A stretch of DNA of 64,000 bases, from NCBI GenBank assembly GCA_949710005.1, contig OX453285.1:7967632-8031631 (forward strand). The letters are read 5' to 3'. Within the stretch, counting starts at the first letter, position 1. The number at the start of each line of letters is the position of its first letter. Below the pieces are notes generated by a model. That model had not been told where the DNA came from. It did not search any database and saw only the letters and a program-made list of their open reading frames with translations. Shown here piece after piece: positions 45,616-54,435 of the stretch. Source of the DNA: Ricordea florida. Taxonomy: Eukaryota; Cnidaria; Anthozoa; Corallimorpharia; Ricordeidae. The translations under genes were made by a program, and so were the position numbers.

Positions 45616-45821
45616 GTAGGTGGGTAATGCTTAGAATGCTTATTTTGAGAAGGACTGAAAGCTTAATTCAGGGGACTCTGCTAGAGTTTGTAGGTGTTGT
45701 ATATTGATCTTCTTATATTGGAGCTAATGACTGGCAAAGTAAACAAACTCTAACCTCGAAGTCATTTTGTGCAGATTACACTTAGGGGTCAACCTAGTAC
45801 TGGTACCTAGTACCAGTAATT

Positions 45822-46680
45822 TCGTAGCAAATTGAGGCCTCAAACCGTCGAAATCGAAAATCTCGATTTCCTCATAAAATTCGATCTAACTCAAAAAATA
45901 AACCCTAGAACCTTCTTCATCTCACTATAATCTTCCTTTAGAATCAAAATAAGGGTAGGTTAAGTTAGGTTTTGAGTTGCGGCCGCACCTTGCTCGATTT
46001 TTGTGTGCATTCACTCTTAAGTACTGGCGACTGCTAACTTTAAAGGAAACAGTCAAAGCAAATTTATTCGAAGTATAATATATGAATTAGTAAACTTGTA
46101 GCACACACTGATCTACCGCCTAGGCGATGCTGGACTCTCTTGGCAAAAACATTGCCAAGGTATTCTTTAACAATAACTTGGCACAGTAATACTGTGCTAT
46201 GTAAGGCAGTGTTAACTTACAGGGCAAGCATAATTTAGTTAAGAGTGAATGCACACAAAAATCGAGCAAGGTGCGGCCACAACTCAAAACCTAACCTTTT
46301 TTTTTTTTTTTTTTTGCAGTAACTCTTATCTTTATTACATGGAACAATGGATTTATACAAAGTCAAATGACAAGACAGTAATTACTTACAATACTAATAT
46401 CACTTACGCCACTACTGACATTACTTACAATACAACCATTACTTATACTACGATTACTACTAACACTACGATTACACATAACTACTGCCTACACAACTGA
46501 TAATGCAAAGGTAGGTTAGGTTTTGCACTCAAAACCTAACCTACCCTTATTTTGAATCTAAAGGAAGATTATAGTGAGATGAAGAAGGTTCTAGGGTTTA
46601 TTTTTTGAGTTAGATCGAATTTTATGAGAAAATCGAGATTTTCGATTTCGACGGTTTGAGGACTCAAAATTGATTCGCGA
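45822..46680. mobile_element. large interrupted inverted repeat
   Basis: The left arm (45,822-46,020) pairs with two separate right-arm segments, 46,239-46,300 and 46,511-46,680. Shared words include AATGCACACAAAAATCGAGC, CTAACCTACCCTTATTTTGA, GGTTCTAGGGTTTATTTTTT and TTCGATTTCGACGGTTTGAG. The interruption (46,300-46,510) starts with a T-run and looks like a later insertion. It lies in the intron between the two exons of the 45.5-kb gene. Confidence 0.8.
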
Positions 46681-47290
46681 CGGCCGAATAAACTTTTCAC
46701 CGGCGATTTAATACTTAATTCTGCAAAATAAAATAGACAGTAATCCAAGAGTCATTTCCGGATTAAATATGGATTTCGTGACAAGGTTCTAGAGCTTTGT
46801 TTAGTAGGCACTTGACAACAGGGTGATTTAGTGGCAAAACTAAACTTCAATTCTATATAAGGGGCCATTTTTCAAATAGCCCCAAAATCAGGTTTTGAGC
46901 TCTAGAGATGTTATATTTCACCATCTCATGTATGATCAATAAGGTTTTTTAGCGAGCGCCTCAGATTTAGTCGACCAATTTGCTCAATTTCATGTAATTT
47001 GCTCCGTGATTCGATAGTACAGTTTACCCCGATCTACCCTGTGCCAAGCTCTCGGATAGTGGGCACGATCTGAGAACCCTAAGAGACATGTTTCCATGGC
47101 TTCCATCAACCAGGAACACAGTTAAAGTGTAAGTTCCAACATTTTCAAATCTTCCTTTGCGGGTGTTGTTAACATCGCATGACAGGAAAAGCTAGTCGTG
47201 AAGTGGGTATGCAAGTGATTCAACATAGTCTACGGACGAGTTTATTCGAGAGTTACACAAAAAAGTAATCGAAGGTTTCTTTATGTTCAG

Positions 47291-47347
47291 GGCGCAGAAG
47301 CTTGAGGAAGAAAATGAAATACTGAAAAGTCAGCCAGAATCACAAAG
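47291..47347 (+). CDS. second exon of the small coiled-coil gene
   Basis: A 57-base exon with acceptor TTTCTTTATGTTCAG and donor GTAACA. It continues the first exon in frame: RAQKLEEENEILKSQPESQ then one split codon. The heptad-like leucines suggest a coiled coil. It ends in phase 2, so further exons are expected. The Polinton begins shortly after, so it may have inserted within this gene's next intron. Confidence 0.5.
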
Positions 47348-47623
47348 GTAACAGTTATGCAGACGTACGGTACGGTACTTAATCACTGATCCAACTTAAG
47401 TTAGTTACAAGTCCATAACCTACAACCGCTTGCAATCTGATATGTATGTCAAGCCTAGCCTAAAAGCGGAGCTCCGTATATGTTTGACGACTAACTTTAA
47501 GAAGTGTTAAGCAGATTGCTGGCCATGCATATAGAGAGGTGTATTTGGGTGACTGTAGGACACATTTTTTATCAGAGATTTATCAGAGATTTTATCAGAT
47601 ATTTTTTTTTTGTTCTGATTAAA

Positions 47624-47743
47624 AATTTTATCAGAGATTTATCAAGAAATTTATCAAGGATTTATGTAGTATTTTTAAGGGATTAGATTTATAGACAAAA
47701 AAATTTTATCAGAGATTTATCAAGAAATTTATCAAGGATTTAT
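47624..47743. repeat. AT-rich direct repeats near the Polinton left end
   Basis: A roughly 40-base unit, TTTATCAGAGATTTATCAAG then AAATTTATCAAGGATTTAT, occurs at about 47,628 and 47,705. Further TTTATCAGAGATT words lie back to 47,570. Short tandem words are common in Polinton ends, but without the right end the terminal inverted repeat cannot be confirmed. Confidence 0.6.
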
Positions 47744-47809
47744 CAGGGATTTCAGAAAAAAAAATTGAATTTTGATATTGGTTTAAAGGTATAACATGAA
47801 ATATCAAAG

Positions 47810-48442
47810 ATGGAACGTTTAACAGTGAAAGAATTGAAAGCCCTCGCTAAAGAACTGAGTATTAAAAGATATTCTCAAATGCTTAAAGCAGAACTCATCG
47901 AAGCTATAACACAACCGCAAGTACTAAACACGAATATTATTGAAGAATCTAACACTGAAAACCTTAAACAACCTATCAATCCAGTATTGGAAAAGCTAAA
48001 TGTAGAACACATGAGAGCCCTAGCCAAAGAGCAGGGTATTAAAAAATATTATTGGATGACTAGACCTGAATTAATTGAAGAGTTAGGTGATATGGACATA
48101 GACTCAAACAAATTGTCGAATATTATTGATAAAATAACAACAAAAAAGTATCAGTGTGTTCATGGAAGTTTTAAATATCAATGCAAAGAGTGTCATGGAT
48201 CACAAATATGCCCCCATAATAAAAGGAAATCACGTTGTAAAGAATGCGGTGGTGGTAGTGTTTGTAAGCATAAACGGGAGAGGTATATGTGCAAAGACTG
48301 TAAGGGGAAAGGAATATGTATTCATGGAAAACAAAGATGGTTTTGTAAGGATTGTGGAGGATCAAAAATATGTGAACACAATGGACGGAAGGCGCATTGT
48401 AAAAAATGTCACACAACACAAGATACACAACAAAAACATTAA
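47810..48442 (+). CDS. CHCC-repeat zinc protein with two SAP/Rho-N-like helices
   Basis: 210 residues. Residues 4-33 and 62-91 are two copies of a helix-rich motif (LTVKELKALAKELSIKRYSQ and LNVEHMRALAKEQGIKKYYW) like SAP or Rho-N DNA/RNA-binding modules. From residue 114 come five repeats of C-x-H-x6-C-x2-C (for example CVHGSFKYQCKEC and CIHGKQRWFCKDC) spaced by GGSKI-type linkers. Very similar HGxxRxxCKECGG repeats are known from giant viruses and algae. A nucleic-acid-binding or regulatory role is inferred. A TTTAAA box lies at 47,782-47,787, 22 bases before the ATG. It converges with the 516-residue gene, 36 bases apart. Confidence 0.8.
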   Translation: MERLTVKELKALAKELSIKRYSQMLKAELIEAITQPQVLNTNIIEESNTENLKQPINPVLEKLNVEHMRALAKEQGIKKYYWMTRPELIEELGDMDIDSNKLSNIIDKITTKKYQCVHGSFKYQCKECHGSQICPHNKRKSRCKECGGGSVCKHKRERYMCKDCKGKGICIHGKQRWFCKDCGGSKICEHNGRKAHCKKCHTTQDTQQKH

Positions 48443-48478
48443 GTTATATAACGCAAGTCAGTGTTACATAACAAAAAT

Positions 48479-50029
48479 TTATCGAAATAGATACCACGCT
48501 AATCCACCAGCGACAACTATAAATGCTAATATATTCTTTTCATGTTGCGTTGAGTCAATATTATTTTCGTGTTGAATTGAGTATGTTTGCGTTGAGTCTG
48601 TTTTCATTGAGGGTTTTGGTTTCGTTTCAGTTCTATGAGGTAACTTTACCTTTGAAGATCCCATGTTATGTTTTATTCCAACCTGTTTTGCTTCAGTGTT
48701 TAGGGAATTATTCACTCCAAAATTCATATCGTTACTAGCTTTCATCAACTTGTTATTAAAACCAGTCACGCTCTCTGTATTGATTATCATATTACTAGGC
48801 ATTAGCCATACACCAGGAGCAATAGCTAAATCAAGCCGTAATTTTGCTTCCTGTACAGCTAATTGATATCTTTGGATGGAACTCGAAATGTCATTCTCGA
48901 TCACACTACTCTCAAATAAATCTATGAATTCTTGTTGAGTCTCGATCGCTCCACCACCATTACCGTAAATCGAGTTTCTAGTGTTGACTTGCGCCCCCAA
49001 TATACAGTAAACAAAAGCTTCAGCAGATCGATTCAATCTACCAAGTCCAGCTTTAGTGAGTCCATGACCACTTGTTGGGATAAACCAGGCATATTTGAAA
49101 TCAGCAAAGTCATCATTACGGATGAATGAGATGAGATTACCTTTTTCTTTCTTACCTCCTTCATCAGCAAATTTACCACCTTCACCAGGCCATTGATCAG
49201 CTTCAACATCGTAATTCCTTACCATATGTACATTTTGATATCCACCACCCGATCCATGATATCCAGCACCATAATCAAGGAATATATCTCCCAATCCACC
49301 ATTTCGACCACCTTTCCATCTAAAGTCAGAATTATTGGCAATTCCAAATTCAGCACACAATCGTTGATATGCAACTTTATTATAGGGATTATTATTTATT
49401 ACAAAAGGTTGCTGATCAGGTAAGGGAAGACTCAATTCATATAATATCCTCCTTATTGTGAAATATATATGAAACTTTATGAAGCTACTAACTACTTTAG
49501 GGTAATTTAGACTTTCAAAAGGACTTATCCCACAACCAGAGGTCGCACACCATACTGCAAAGTTAAGTTGTTGAGGCCAATAATTCATATCAGGTGCGTT
49601 CAACCATTTTCTACTCTGTTTACCAAATTTGAAAGTCACAACTTGAGAGGTAAATATGTTTCTCATCTTTGCGGTGAATTTCTTCGTATTTGACACGTAT
49701 ATATCAAGTGAGGTAAGCATTTTTGTAATATTACTTGTAAAGTCATCAAAATCAATGGCAGGTATTGGGTAAGATCGATTGGTTATAGTTAAACTCTTTG
49801 GGAATGAACTCAATGAATCATCATCCAATCCTAAATCTTTCCATAACAATCTTTTCAAACGGGGTGATAGGTCATCAGTCCATGTTTTTCCAGTGGGATC
49901 ATCATAAGACATGATTGTTGTCCCATCAACTTTCCACCTAATGTATCCGCCATACGGATCAGCTACAACTTCGAATTGACCTGTATCAGCTTTTGGATAT
50001 CTATTTCTGAAATCATTAAGTAAGCCCAT
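48479..50029 (-). CDS. 516-residue tail-anchored protein, candidate virion component
   Basis: Starts MGLLNDFRNRY. It has a conserved-looking central region (PDMNYWPQQLNFAVWCATSG CGIS; YFTIRRILYELSLPLP), glycine-rich loops, then EGGKFADEGGKKEKGNLISF and SGHGLTKAGLGRLNRSAEAF. A basic, low-complexity linker follows, ending in a single C-terminal hydrophobic segment (about 499-516, LAFIVVAGGLAWYLF). I know this only as an uncharacterised protein type that accompanies capsid-like genes in cnidarian Polintons. A virion or membrane role is inferred. TTTAAA at 50,060-50,065, 30 bases upstream of the ATG. Last gene of the minus-strand block; intact. Confidence 0.75.
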   Translation of the reverse strand: MGLLNDFRNRYPKADTGQFEVVADPYGGYIRWKVDGTTIMSYDDPTGKTWTDDLSPRLKRLLWKDLGLDDDSLSSFPKSLTITNRSYPIPAIDFDDFTSNITKMLTSLDIYVSNTKKFTAKMRNIFTSQVVTFKFGKQSRKWLNAPDMNYWPQQLNFAVWCATSGCGISPFESLNYPKVVSSFIKFHIYFTIRRILYELSLPLPDQQPFVINNNPYNKVAYQRLCAEFGIANNSDFRWKGGRNGGLGDIFLDYGAGYHGSGGGYQNVHMVRNYDVEADQWPGEGGKFADEGGKKEKGNLISFIRNDDFADFKYAWFIPTSGHGLTKAGLGRLNRSAEAFVYCILGAQVNTRNSIYGNGGGAIETQQEFIDLFESSVIENDISSSIQRYQLAVQEAKLRLDLAIAPGVWLMPSNMIINTESVTGFNNKLMKASNDMNFGVNNSLNTEAKQVGIKHNMGSSKVKLPHRTETKPKPSMKTDSTQTYSIQHENNIDSTQHEKNILAFIVVAGGLAWYLFR

Positions 50030-50133
50030 CTTATTATTTTTTGTTGATAATAGGATGTTTTTAAATCAACACCGTTCTTTTCTAAGACCAGCCTCACAAT
50101 TCCATCCTACAGGCGTTCGCTCATATGAAATTT

Positions 50134-50730
50134 TCAACGTTCGGGACCGGTTAACTCCTTTAATATTTCCGCTCGAACCTCTGTTCTTATCTGATTCATA
50201 TTTAAGTTTTTTTCTGTATCTTTCCGGTTTTTTTGACGGATTTCTAGTTTTAGTTTTTCAAACTTATCCACCTCTGATAAAATTAGAGAAAATTCTTGGT
50301 CAGAGATAGCGTTATCTTTCAGTGCCTTTGAAACCAAGTCGTGAATGGTGTTTACTTTTGCTTTTGCTAGAGAAACGGTCTGTTCGTGTTTACTAACTTT
50401 ATGTGAAAGTCGTTTAGAAGCCGCACCGAATCCAACCGATATTCCACCACAAATACCTCCCACCGCTCCTAATGGTATACCAACAACAGCACCAAAACCA
50501 GTAAGAGAGGTTCCCAGTCCACTTGCAGATAGGATAACTGAAAACACACCACTACCAACACTGATTTTTGTAAATATTCCCCTAGCTCTATTGTATTTTT
50601 TCCTGACATCCTCGTAATGTCTAATTTCCTTCTGAAGATTATGTACTACTTCACACGATTTTTGAAGTCTGAAATTATTTGAGTCAACATTCATGGGAAC
50701 TTGCGGATAAATTCTACTGTACTCATCCAT
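50134..50730 (-). CDS. 198-residue protein with glycine-rich hydrophobic core
   Basis: An N-terminal helical region (about 20-50) precedes a Gly/Ser/Val-rich hydrophobic stretch (about 53-105: SVGSGVFSVILSASGLGTSL, GAVGGICGGISVGFGAA). This could insert in membranes. A charged helical C-terminus follows. Function unknown; its place among late-type genes suggests a structural or membrane-active role. The TTTAAA box (50,759-50,764) overlaps the end of the next gene upstream and lies 28 bases from the ATG. The adjacent gene's stop is only 15 bases away. Confidence 0.7.
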   Translation of the reverse strand: MDEYSRIYPQVPMNVDSNNFRLQKSCEVVHNLQKEIRHYEDVRKKYNRARGIFTKISVGSGVFSVILSASGLGTSLTGFGAVVGIPLGAVGGICGGISVGFGAASKRLSHKVSKHEQTVSLAKAKVNTIHDLVSKALKDNAISDQEFSLILSEVDKFEKLKLEIRQKNRKDTEKNLNMNQIRTEVRAEILKELTGPER

Positions 50731-50745
50731 ATTATATTTTACTGA

Positions 50746-51132
50746 TCAACAGGAAATCTTTAAATGAATTCGGATGGGTTCGTTATTCAAGTCAGGCTTT
50801 ATTCCCTTTTCATTTAAAATAATCAAATCAAAGTAGTTGACCGGATTTTTGGTTTGTGGAACTCTTAAACAAGGATGCTTTTGAGATGGAATAACAGCTA
50901 GTAGTTGTGAGGGTTTAAGTTCTACATTTTCACCGATGGGTTTACAACAATTTGAATATGAAGACTTTGGCTCTATAAGATCACACATTATGTAATAAGG
51001 ATTTATATATGTTGAATGATAAATGTAACTAAATTGTAATTGTATCTCTTTTACATTGGTTAAGGGTGGATCCAGATAAATTCTTGTTTCAGGAGTTAGC
51101 ATAGTGATAGATAGAAATATTGTCTCATTCAT
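50746..51132 (-). CDS. 128-residue beta-rich protein, possible minor capsid jelly roll
   Basis: Begins MNETIFLSITMLTPETRIYL DPPLTNVKEIQL and ends NEPIRIHLKISC. Alternating hydrophobic strands, PPLTNVKEI, PSQLLAVIP, and the closing D-x-I-x-N-E-x-G...I-x-I-H-L-K-I pattern suit a single jelly-roll fold, as in Polinton penton proteins. It is shorter than usual penton proteins, so the assignment is an inference. TTTAAA at 51,163-51,168, 30 bases upstream, inside the end of the preceding gene. Confidence 0.6.
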   Translation of the reverse strand: MNETIFLSITMLTPETRIYLDPPLTNVKEIQLQFSYIYHSTYINPYYIMCDLIEPKSSYSNCCKPIGENVELKPSQLLAVIPSQKHPCLRVPQTKNPVNYFDLIILNEKGIKPDLNNEPIRIHLKISC

Positions 51133-51147
51133 GTTTTTTTTTTTTAC

Positions 51148-52110
51148 TTAGCTCCTCTTCTTTTTAAATTGTTCCACAAAATATAGAACCACAGCCATTA
51201 TAAGCAGCCAAGCGTTCTTACCTAAAAATCCAATAACTTCCCCCGCTGTTTTGAACAGAAAGCTCACGATAGCTCCAACCATTCCAGGCAATATTTCACC
51301 AAGTTTCTTACCAATCACTTTAAAACCGTTACCAACACCTTTACCTAATTTGGTTAGACCTTTGGAAAGATTAGAAACGATAACACTAATGACCACACCT
51401 ACAGCACTAACAACGGCAAAGACTGTAAAACCATACTTTTTGAAGATAGCCTTCACACGATCTCGTAATGACATTTTTTCCTGGATTTGATTAATGTTAC
51501 CTTCATTATTGACTATCCCCTCCTTCAGCTCAGCATTTTCTCTCTTGAGAGTCTCTATTCGGTTAATTTCCTCTGGGGTTTTCATTTGCTTATCCATGTG
51601 GAATTTTATTTCCTCATTATTTTTGGTGATTAGTCTTTTTTTCTTAGCGTTATCACGATAATTAGCTTCAACAGCTTCTTCTGCTTTAGGACCTAGATAT
51701 TTTATAATTGTTTTGGGTAACTTATCATTCACATCACCATACGCATTGAATAATTGATGCCATGTTTTTTTTTCTGGATTTTTGCTAGCGATTGCAACAA
51801 CGATTCTACCCCATTCATCGTATTTGAAAAGAAAATTAGGTTTAGCATCTGGGTATTTATTTGTAATCTTAGTCCAGACTTCATCTTTGTTTTTTTCCAT
51901 CTCCTCCATCTCTATCTCTTCACTTGTTACTTTAGTATACACTGATTTACGTCTAGCACCCTTAGTCGTGGATGTTTTTAGGACTTTGTCTGGTTTTGGA
52001 GGCTGTCTACCAAGTAGTGGGTCACCTTCTGAATAATCATGATCTTCTTGTTTGTTTTCTTCTCCCAACCCGAAAGGATCGTAATCTTCTTCAGGATAAG
52101 CAGTTGCCAT
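51148..52110 (-). CDS. 320-residue protein with coiled coil and two membrane segments
   Basis: I place the start at 52,110 (MATAYPEEDYDPFG), not the in-frame ATG at 52,158, because the TTTAAA box (52,141-52,146) is then 30 bases upstream as in its neighbours. An acidic then basic N-terminal region is followed by a helical/coiled-coil zone (about residues 150-205). A hydrophobic segment YGFTVFAVVSAVGVVISVIV comes next, then a Gly/Lys-rich amphipathic stretch (GLTKLGKGVGNGFKVIGKKL), a second hydrophobic region, and a C-terminal segment NAWLLIMAVVLYFVEQ ending in KKKRS. Probably a virion or membrane protein. Family recalled only as uncharacterised cnidarian element proteins. Confidence 0.7.
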   Translation of the reverse strand: MATAYPEEDYDPFGLGEENKQEDHDYSEGDPLLGRQPPKPDKVLKTSTTKGARRKSVYTKVTSEEIEMEEMEKNKDEVWTKITNKYPDAKPNFLFKYDEWGRIVVAIASKNPEKKTWHQLFNAYGDVNDKLPKTIIKYLGPKAEEAVEANYRDNAKKKRLITKNNEEIKFHMDKQMKTPEEINRIETLKRENAELKEGIVNNEGNINQIQEKMSLRDRVKAIFKKYGFTVFAVVSAVGVVISVIVSNLSKGLTKLGKGVGNGFKVIGKKLGEILPGMVGAIVSFLFKTAGEVIGFLGKNAWLLIMAVVLYFVEQFKKKRS

Positions 52111-52162
52111 GTTTGATTTTTTACTTGTCCGTAAGAAATCTTTAAACTTATCACACATTTAC

Positions 52163-52555
52163 CTAAAATAATTTACTAACCATATAACCCAATACCAGCA
52201 TACCACCACCTACATATGCCATCTCACCCATCTTTTGATTGCTGCTAGGTCTATAATAATCAGAAAATTTTGGTTCATGTGTCTGACTATAAAATTTCAA
52301 AGCTTCATCTGTATTAGAAATATTTTGTGAAGCCTGGTGTTCATCATCCTGCTGTTGAGAGTACCAATCAATGAGATTCTGTCTCTTTTCCTGATATGTA
52401 GCATAATCTTTTTGATATTTTTCTATTGCCTTGTCATGTCTTATTCGCTCCTCATCTGTGTTATCACCTGAGAGATATTTTGCAAGATATGAGCCACCAA
52501 CAAAGGTAGTAGCATTCAATATAGCTCCACCAACCATCATTGCTATTGCTGCCAT
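52163..52555 (-). CDS. 130-residue protein with hydrophobic ends
   Basis: Starts MAAIAMMVGGAILNATTFVG GSYLAKYL. A charged helical middle (EKYQKDYATYQEKRQNLIDW) precedes a C-terminal hydrophobic AYVGGGMLVLGYMVSKL. Likely a small membrane or capsid-associated protein. The upstream box is degenerate here (ATTTAGAAGAT, ending about 32 bases before the ATG), the weakest in the block. Only 6 bases separate it from the 72-residue gene. Confidence 0.65.
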   Translation of the reverse strand: MAAIAMMVGGAILNATTFVGGSYLAKYLSGDNTDEERIRHDKAIEKYQKDYATYQEKRQNLIDWYSQQQDDEHQASQNISNTDEALKFYSQTHEPKFSDYYRPSSNQKMGEMAYVGGGMLVLGYMVSKLF

Positions 52556-52561
52556 AAATCT

Positions 52562-52780
52562 TTATTTTGGTAAAATATTTTGATCTTCTAAATAAGTTTT
52601 TAGATACATACTACCAGACAGGACAGCGACCCATTTAGCATAGTTTGTAATACTTGAGGAGGGATCGTTGATGAATGATTCTTTCATGGCCTTTTTAGCC
52701 ACATATCCAACTCCAGCAGCCAATCCGATAATGACGGCTGAATCAGTAACAGTTTTCACAAGTTTGTTATCAGTTGACAT
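52562..52780 (-). CDS. 72-residue small membrane protein
   Basis: MSTDNKLVKTVTDSAVIIGL AAGVGYVAKK..., with a hydrophobic N-terminal half and a second weakly hydrophobic segment (WVAVLSGSMYLKTYL). No known domain. TTTAAA at 52,806-52,811, 25 bases upstream. Confidence 0.65.
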   Translation of the reverse strand: MSTDNKLVKTVTDSAVIIGLAAGVGYVAKKAMKESFINDPSSSITNYAKWVAVLSGSMYLKTYLEDQNILPK

Positions 52781-52820
52781 GATTTTATTGAGGATAGAGA
52801 AAACCTTTAAACTACTTTCC

Positions 52821-53216
52821 TCAGAGCATTACTATTTTCGGAGTTGGTTGAGGTGGTGGTTGGGTAGGAATATTTGAGAGTGGAACTTTAGTCGGAACTT
52901 GGGATAAATCAACTATTCTATTTTTGTAATATCTCATAAACATGTCAACTGCAGTAAACCCTATTCCAACGATAGATAACACAGTAGTAAAAGATAGCTC
53001 TGGAATCCATGCTTTAGATTCGCTCTCTGTGTTTATGGTTTCTTCCTGTTCCTTTTCACGTTTCATTTCCCTAGCTAACGCTTCTTTTGCTTTTTTGTTA
53101 TATTCTGCTAGTTTCTTACCGGCGGCAACCTTTTTAGGATCTTTCTCTTTCTTTTTAGGATCTTTCTTTTCAGGTATAGGATCCATTGTAATTTGTTCAA
53201 CAACTTCATCAGACAT
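52821..53216 (-). CDS. 131-residue single-pass protein with Lys-rich N-terminus
   Basis: Start chosen at 53,216 (MSDEVVEQITMDPIP) rather than 53,234, because the TTTAAA box at 53,246-53,251 is then 29 bases upstream. A strongly basic helical region (KKDPKKKEKDPKKVAAGKKL) is followed by one hydrophobic segment (LSFTTVLSIVGIGFTAVDMF) and a proline-rich tail (QPPPQPTPK). This suggests a membrane protein with a nucleic-acid- or capsid-facing basic domain. Function unknown. Confidence 0.68.
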   Translation of the reverse strand: MSDEVVEQITMDPIPEKKDPKKKEKDPKKVAAGKKLAEYNKKAKEALAREMKREKEQEETINTESESKAWIPELSFTTVLSIVGIGFTAVDMFMRYYKNRIVDLSQVPTKVPLSNIPTQPPPQPTPKIVML

Positions 53217-53251
53217 GATTATTTTATTTCCCAAAGTTAAGAATCTTTAAA

Positions 53252-53770
53252 TCAGTTGTTCTCAGTGACCTGGTCAATTTTGTTAGAATCATCAGTATTT
53301 GTACTTGAAATATCTTGTATTTTGTTGATTTTAATGTGCTTTGCAACCTGGAATAGTCCGCTGGCAAGTGCTACCAATCTTCCACCTTTTAATGCTAAGA
53401 GACCTACAAAGTTTGTCAGTTCACGATTAACCAACTCATCATTCTTCAAATCTTTACAAAGTGCTTCTATGTCATCCACAGGAATCATGTAAGAAATGAC
53501 ATTAGAAACTAATTGAAGAGATGAATCTACTAATCCACCACTAATTTTCTTACCTAATACTGTCTGGTATCGATTATAATATTTTTCAACATCTTTTACC
53601 GTGAGTTTCTTTATATCACCGAGACTCATATCAACACCTAAATATTCCTTTGTAGTCCCAAGAGATGCGAGAATAGCCAGTGATTCTTGTTTTATTTCAA
53701 TATCATCATTTTTTACAGTCTCATCTTTTACCTCTGGTTGTTCTTCAATAAAATCTTCAACGCTTGTCAT
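53252..53770 (-). CDS. 172-residue acidic helical protein
   Basis: Acidic N-terminus (MTSVEDFIEEQPEVKDETVK), then a helical domain (LGDIKKLTVKDVEKYYNRYQ; SLQLVSNVISYMIP) and a moderately hydrophobic LVALASGLFQVAKHIKI. No domain recognised. TTTAAA at 53,801-53,806, exactly 30 bases upstream, overlapping the end of the ATPase gene. Appears intact. Confidence 0.65.
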   Translation of the reverse strand: MTSVEDFIEEQPEVKDETVKNDDIEIKQESLAILASLGTTKEYLGVDMSLGDIKKLTVKDVEKYYNRYQTVLGKKISGGLVDSSLQLVSNVISYMIPVDDIEALCKDLKNDELVNRELTNFVGLLALKGGRLVALASGLFQVAKHIKINKIQDISSTNTDDSNKIDQVTENN

Positions 53771-53801
53771 CTTGCAATTTTTTAATAATACAAAGATTCT
53801 T

Positions 53802-54428
53802 TTAAATCACCGCAGGAATCTCTAAATAACATTGGAATGGATAACGTAAACATAAACAGAGTCTAGAATATTTTTCAGTTTTCAGTAGTTCTACAAACTT
53901 TTTACTGGTTTCAGAGTCTAAATCACCTCCATAATCTTCGAAAATCATCTTCATACCTTTTTGTGATGGATTATGGAAAGTGACAACACAAGCTACATTT
54001 TCACGGAATGGTTTTGCAATTGATGTTAATTGCTGAGTGAGAACCCACATTGATAATCCATGATGCGTTCCAGAGAATGCTAAATCTATAAACTTGTTCG
54101 AGCGTTTCTTTAGTTCTTTCGATACAGCACAATCATCCAAAATTATTAGTGTATTTGTACCAGAGAACAAAGTTTGACAATCAGTTAATAACTCGTTAAT
54201 CTCATCGCTGTTACTAGCATCTGGTGATAATACAAAGAAACGTTTATCTCCGTGAGCAAATTTATGATAGGTTTTATTTTTAGAAAAAGTCGGACATATT
54301 AGAACAATGTATTCAAAAACTTTTCGGAATGGTCCTCTTAGCTGATCAGTGATTTACTTTGTCTTTCCACAATTTGTTGGACCTGTTATAATGCAATGAA
54401 AAGGAATTTTATCTCGTAATTCTTCCAT
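53802..54428 (-). pseudogene. A32/FtsK-type packaging ATPase with a premature stop
   Basis: The 627-base gene starts at 54,428, 7 bases after the capsid gene's stop. The first 24 codons reach Walker A (GPTNCGKTK). The next codon is TAA (54,354-54,356). The frame then continues open with a Walker B-like LIILDDCA, a sensor-like LTQQL and a closing CLCLRYPFQCYLEIP. The order and size (about 208 codons) fit viral genome-packaging ATPases of the A32 group used by Polintons and large DNA viruses. One nonsense change (or a sequencing error) inactivates it. The upstream box is the variant CTTAAG (54,452-54,457), 23 bases away. Confidence 0.85.
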
Positions 54429-54435
54429 CTTTTAA

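Noticed and set aside
48156..48575. Overlapping frames within and antisense to the zinc protein
   Set aside because: Alternative-frame readings of a cysteine-repeat gene whose main frame has clear CHCC motifs and a promoter box.
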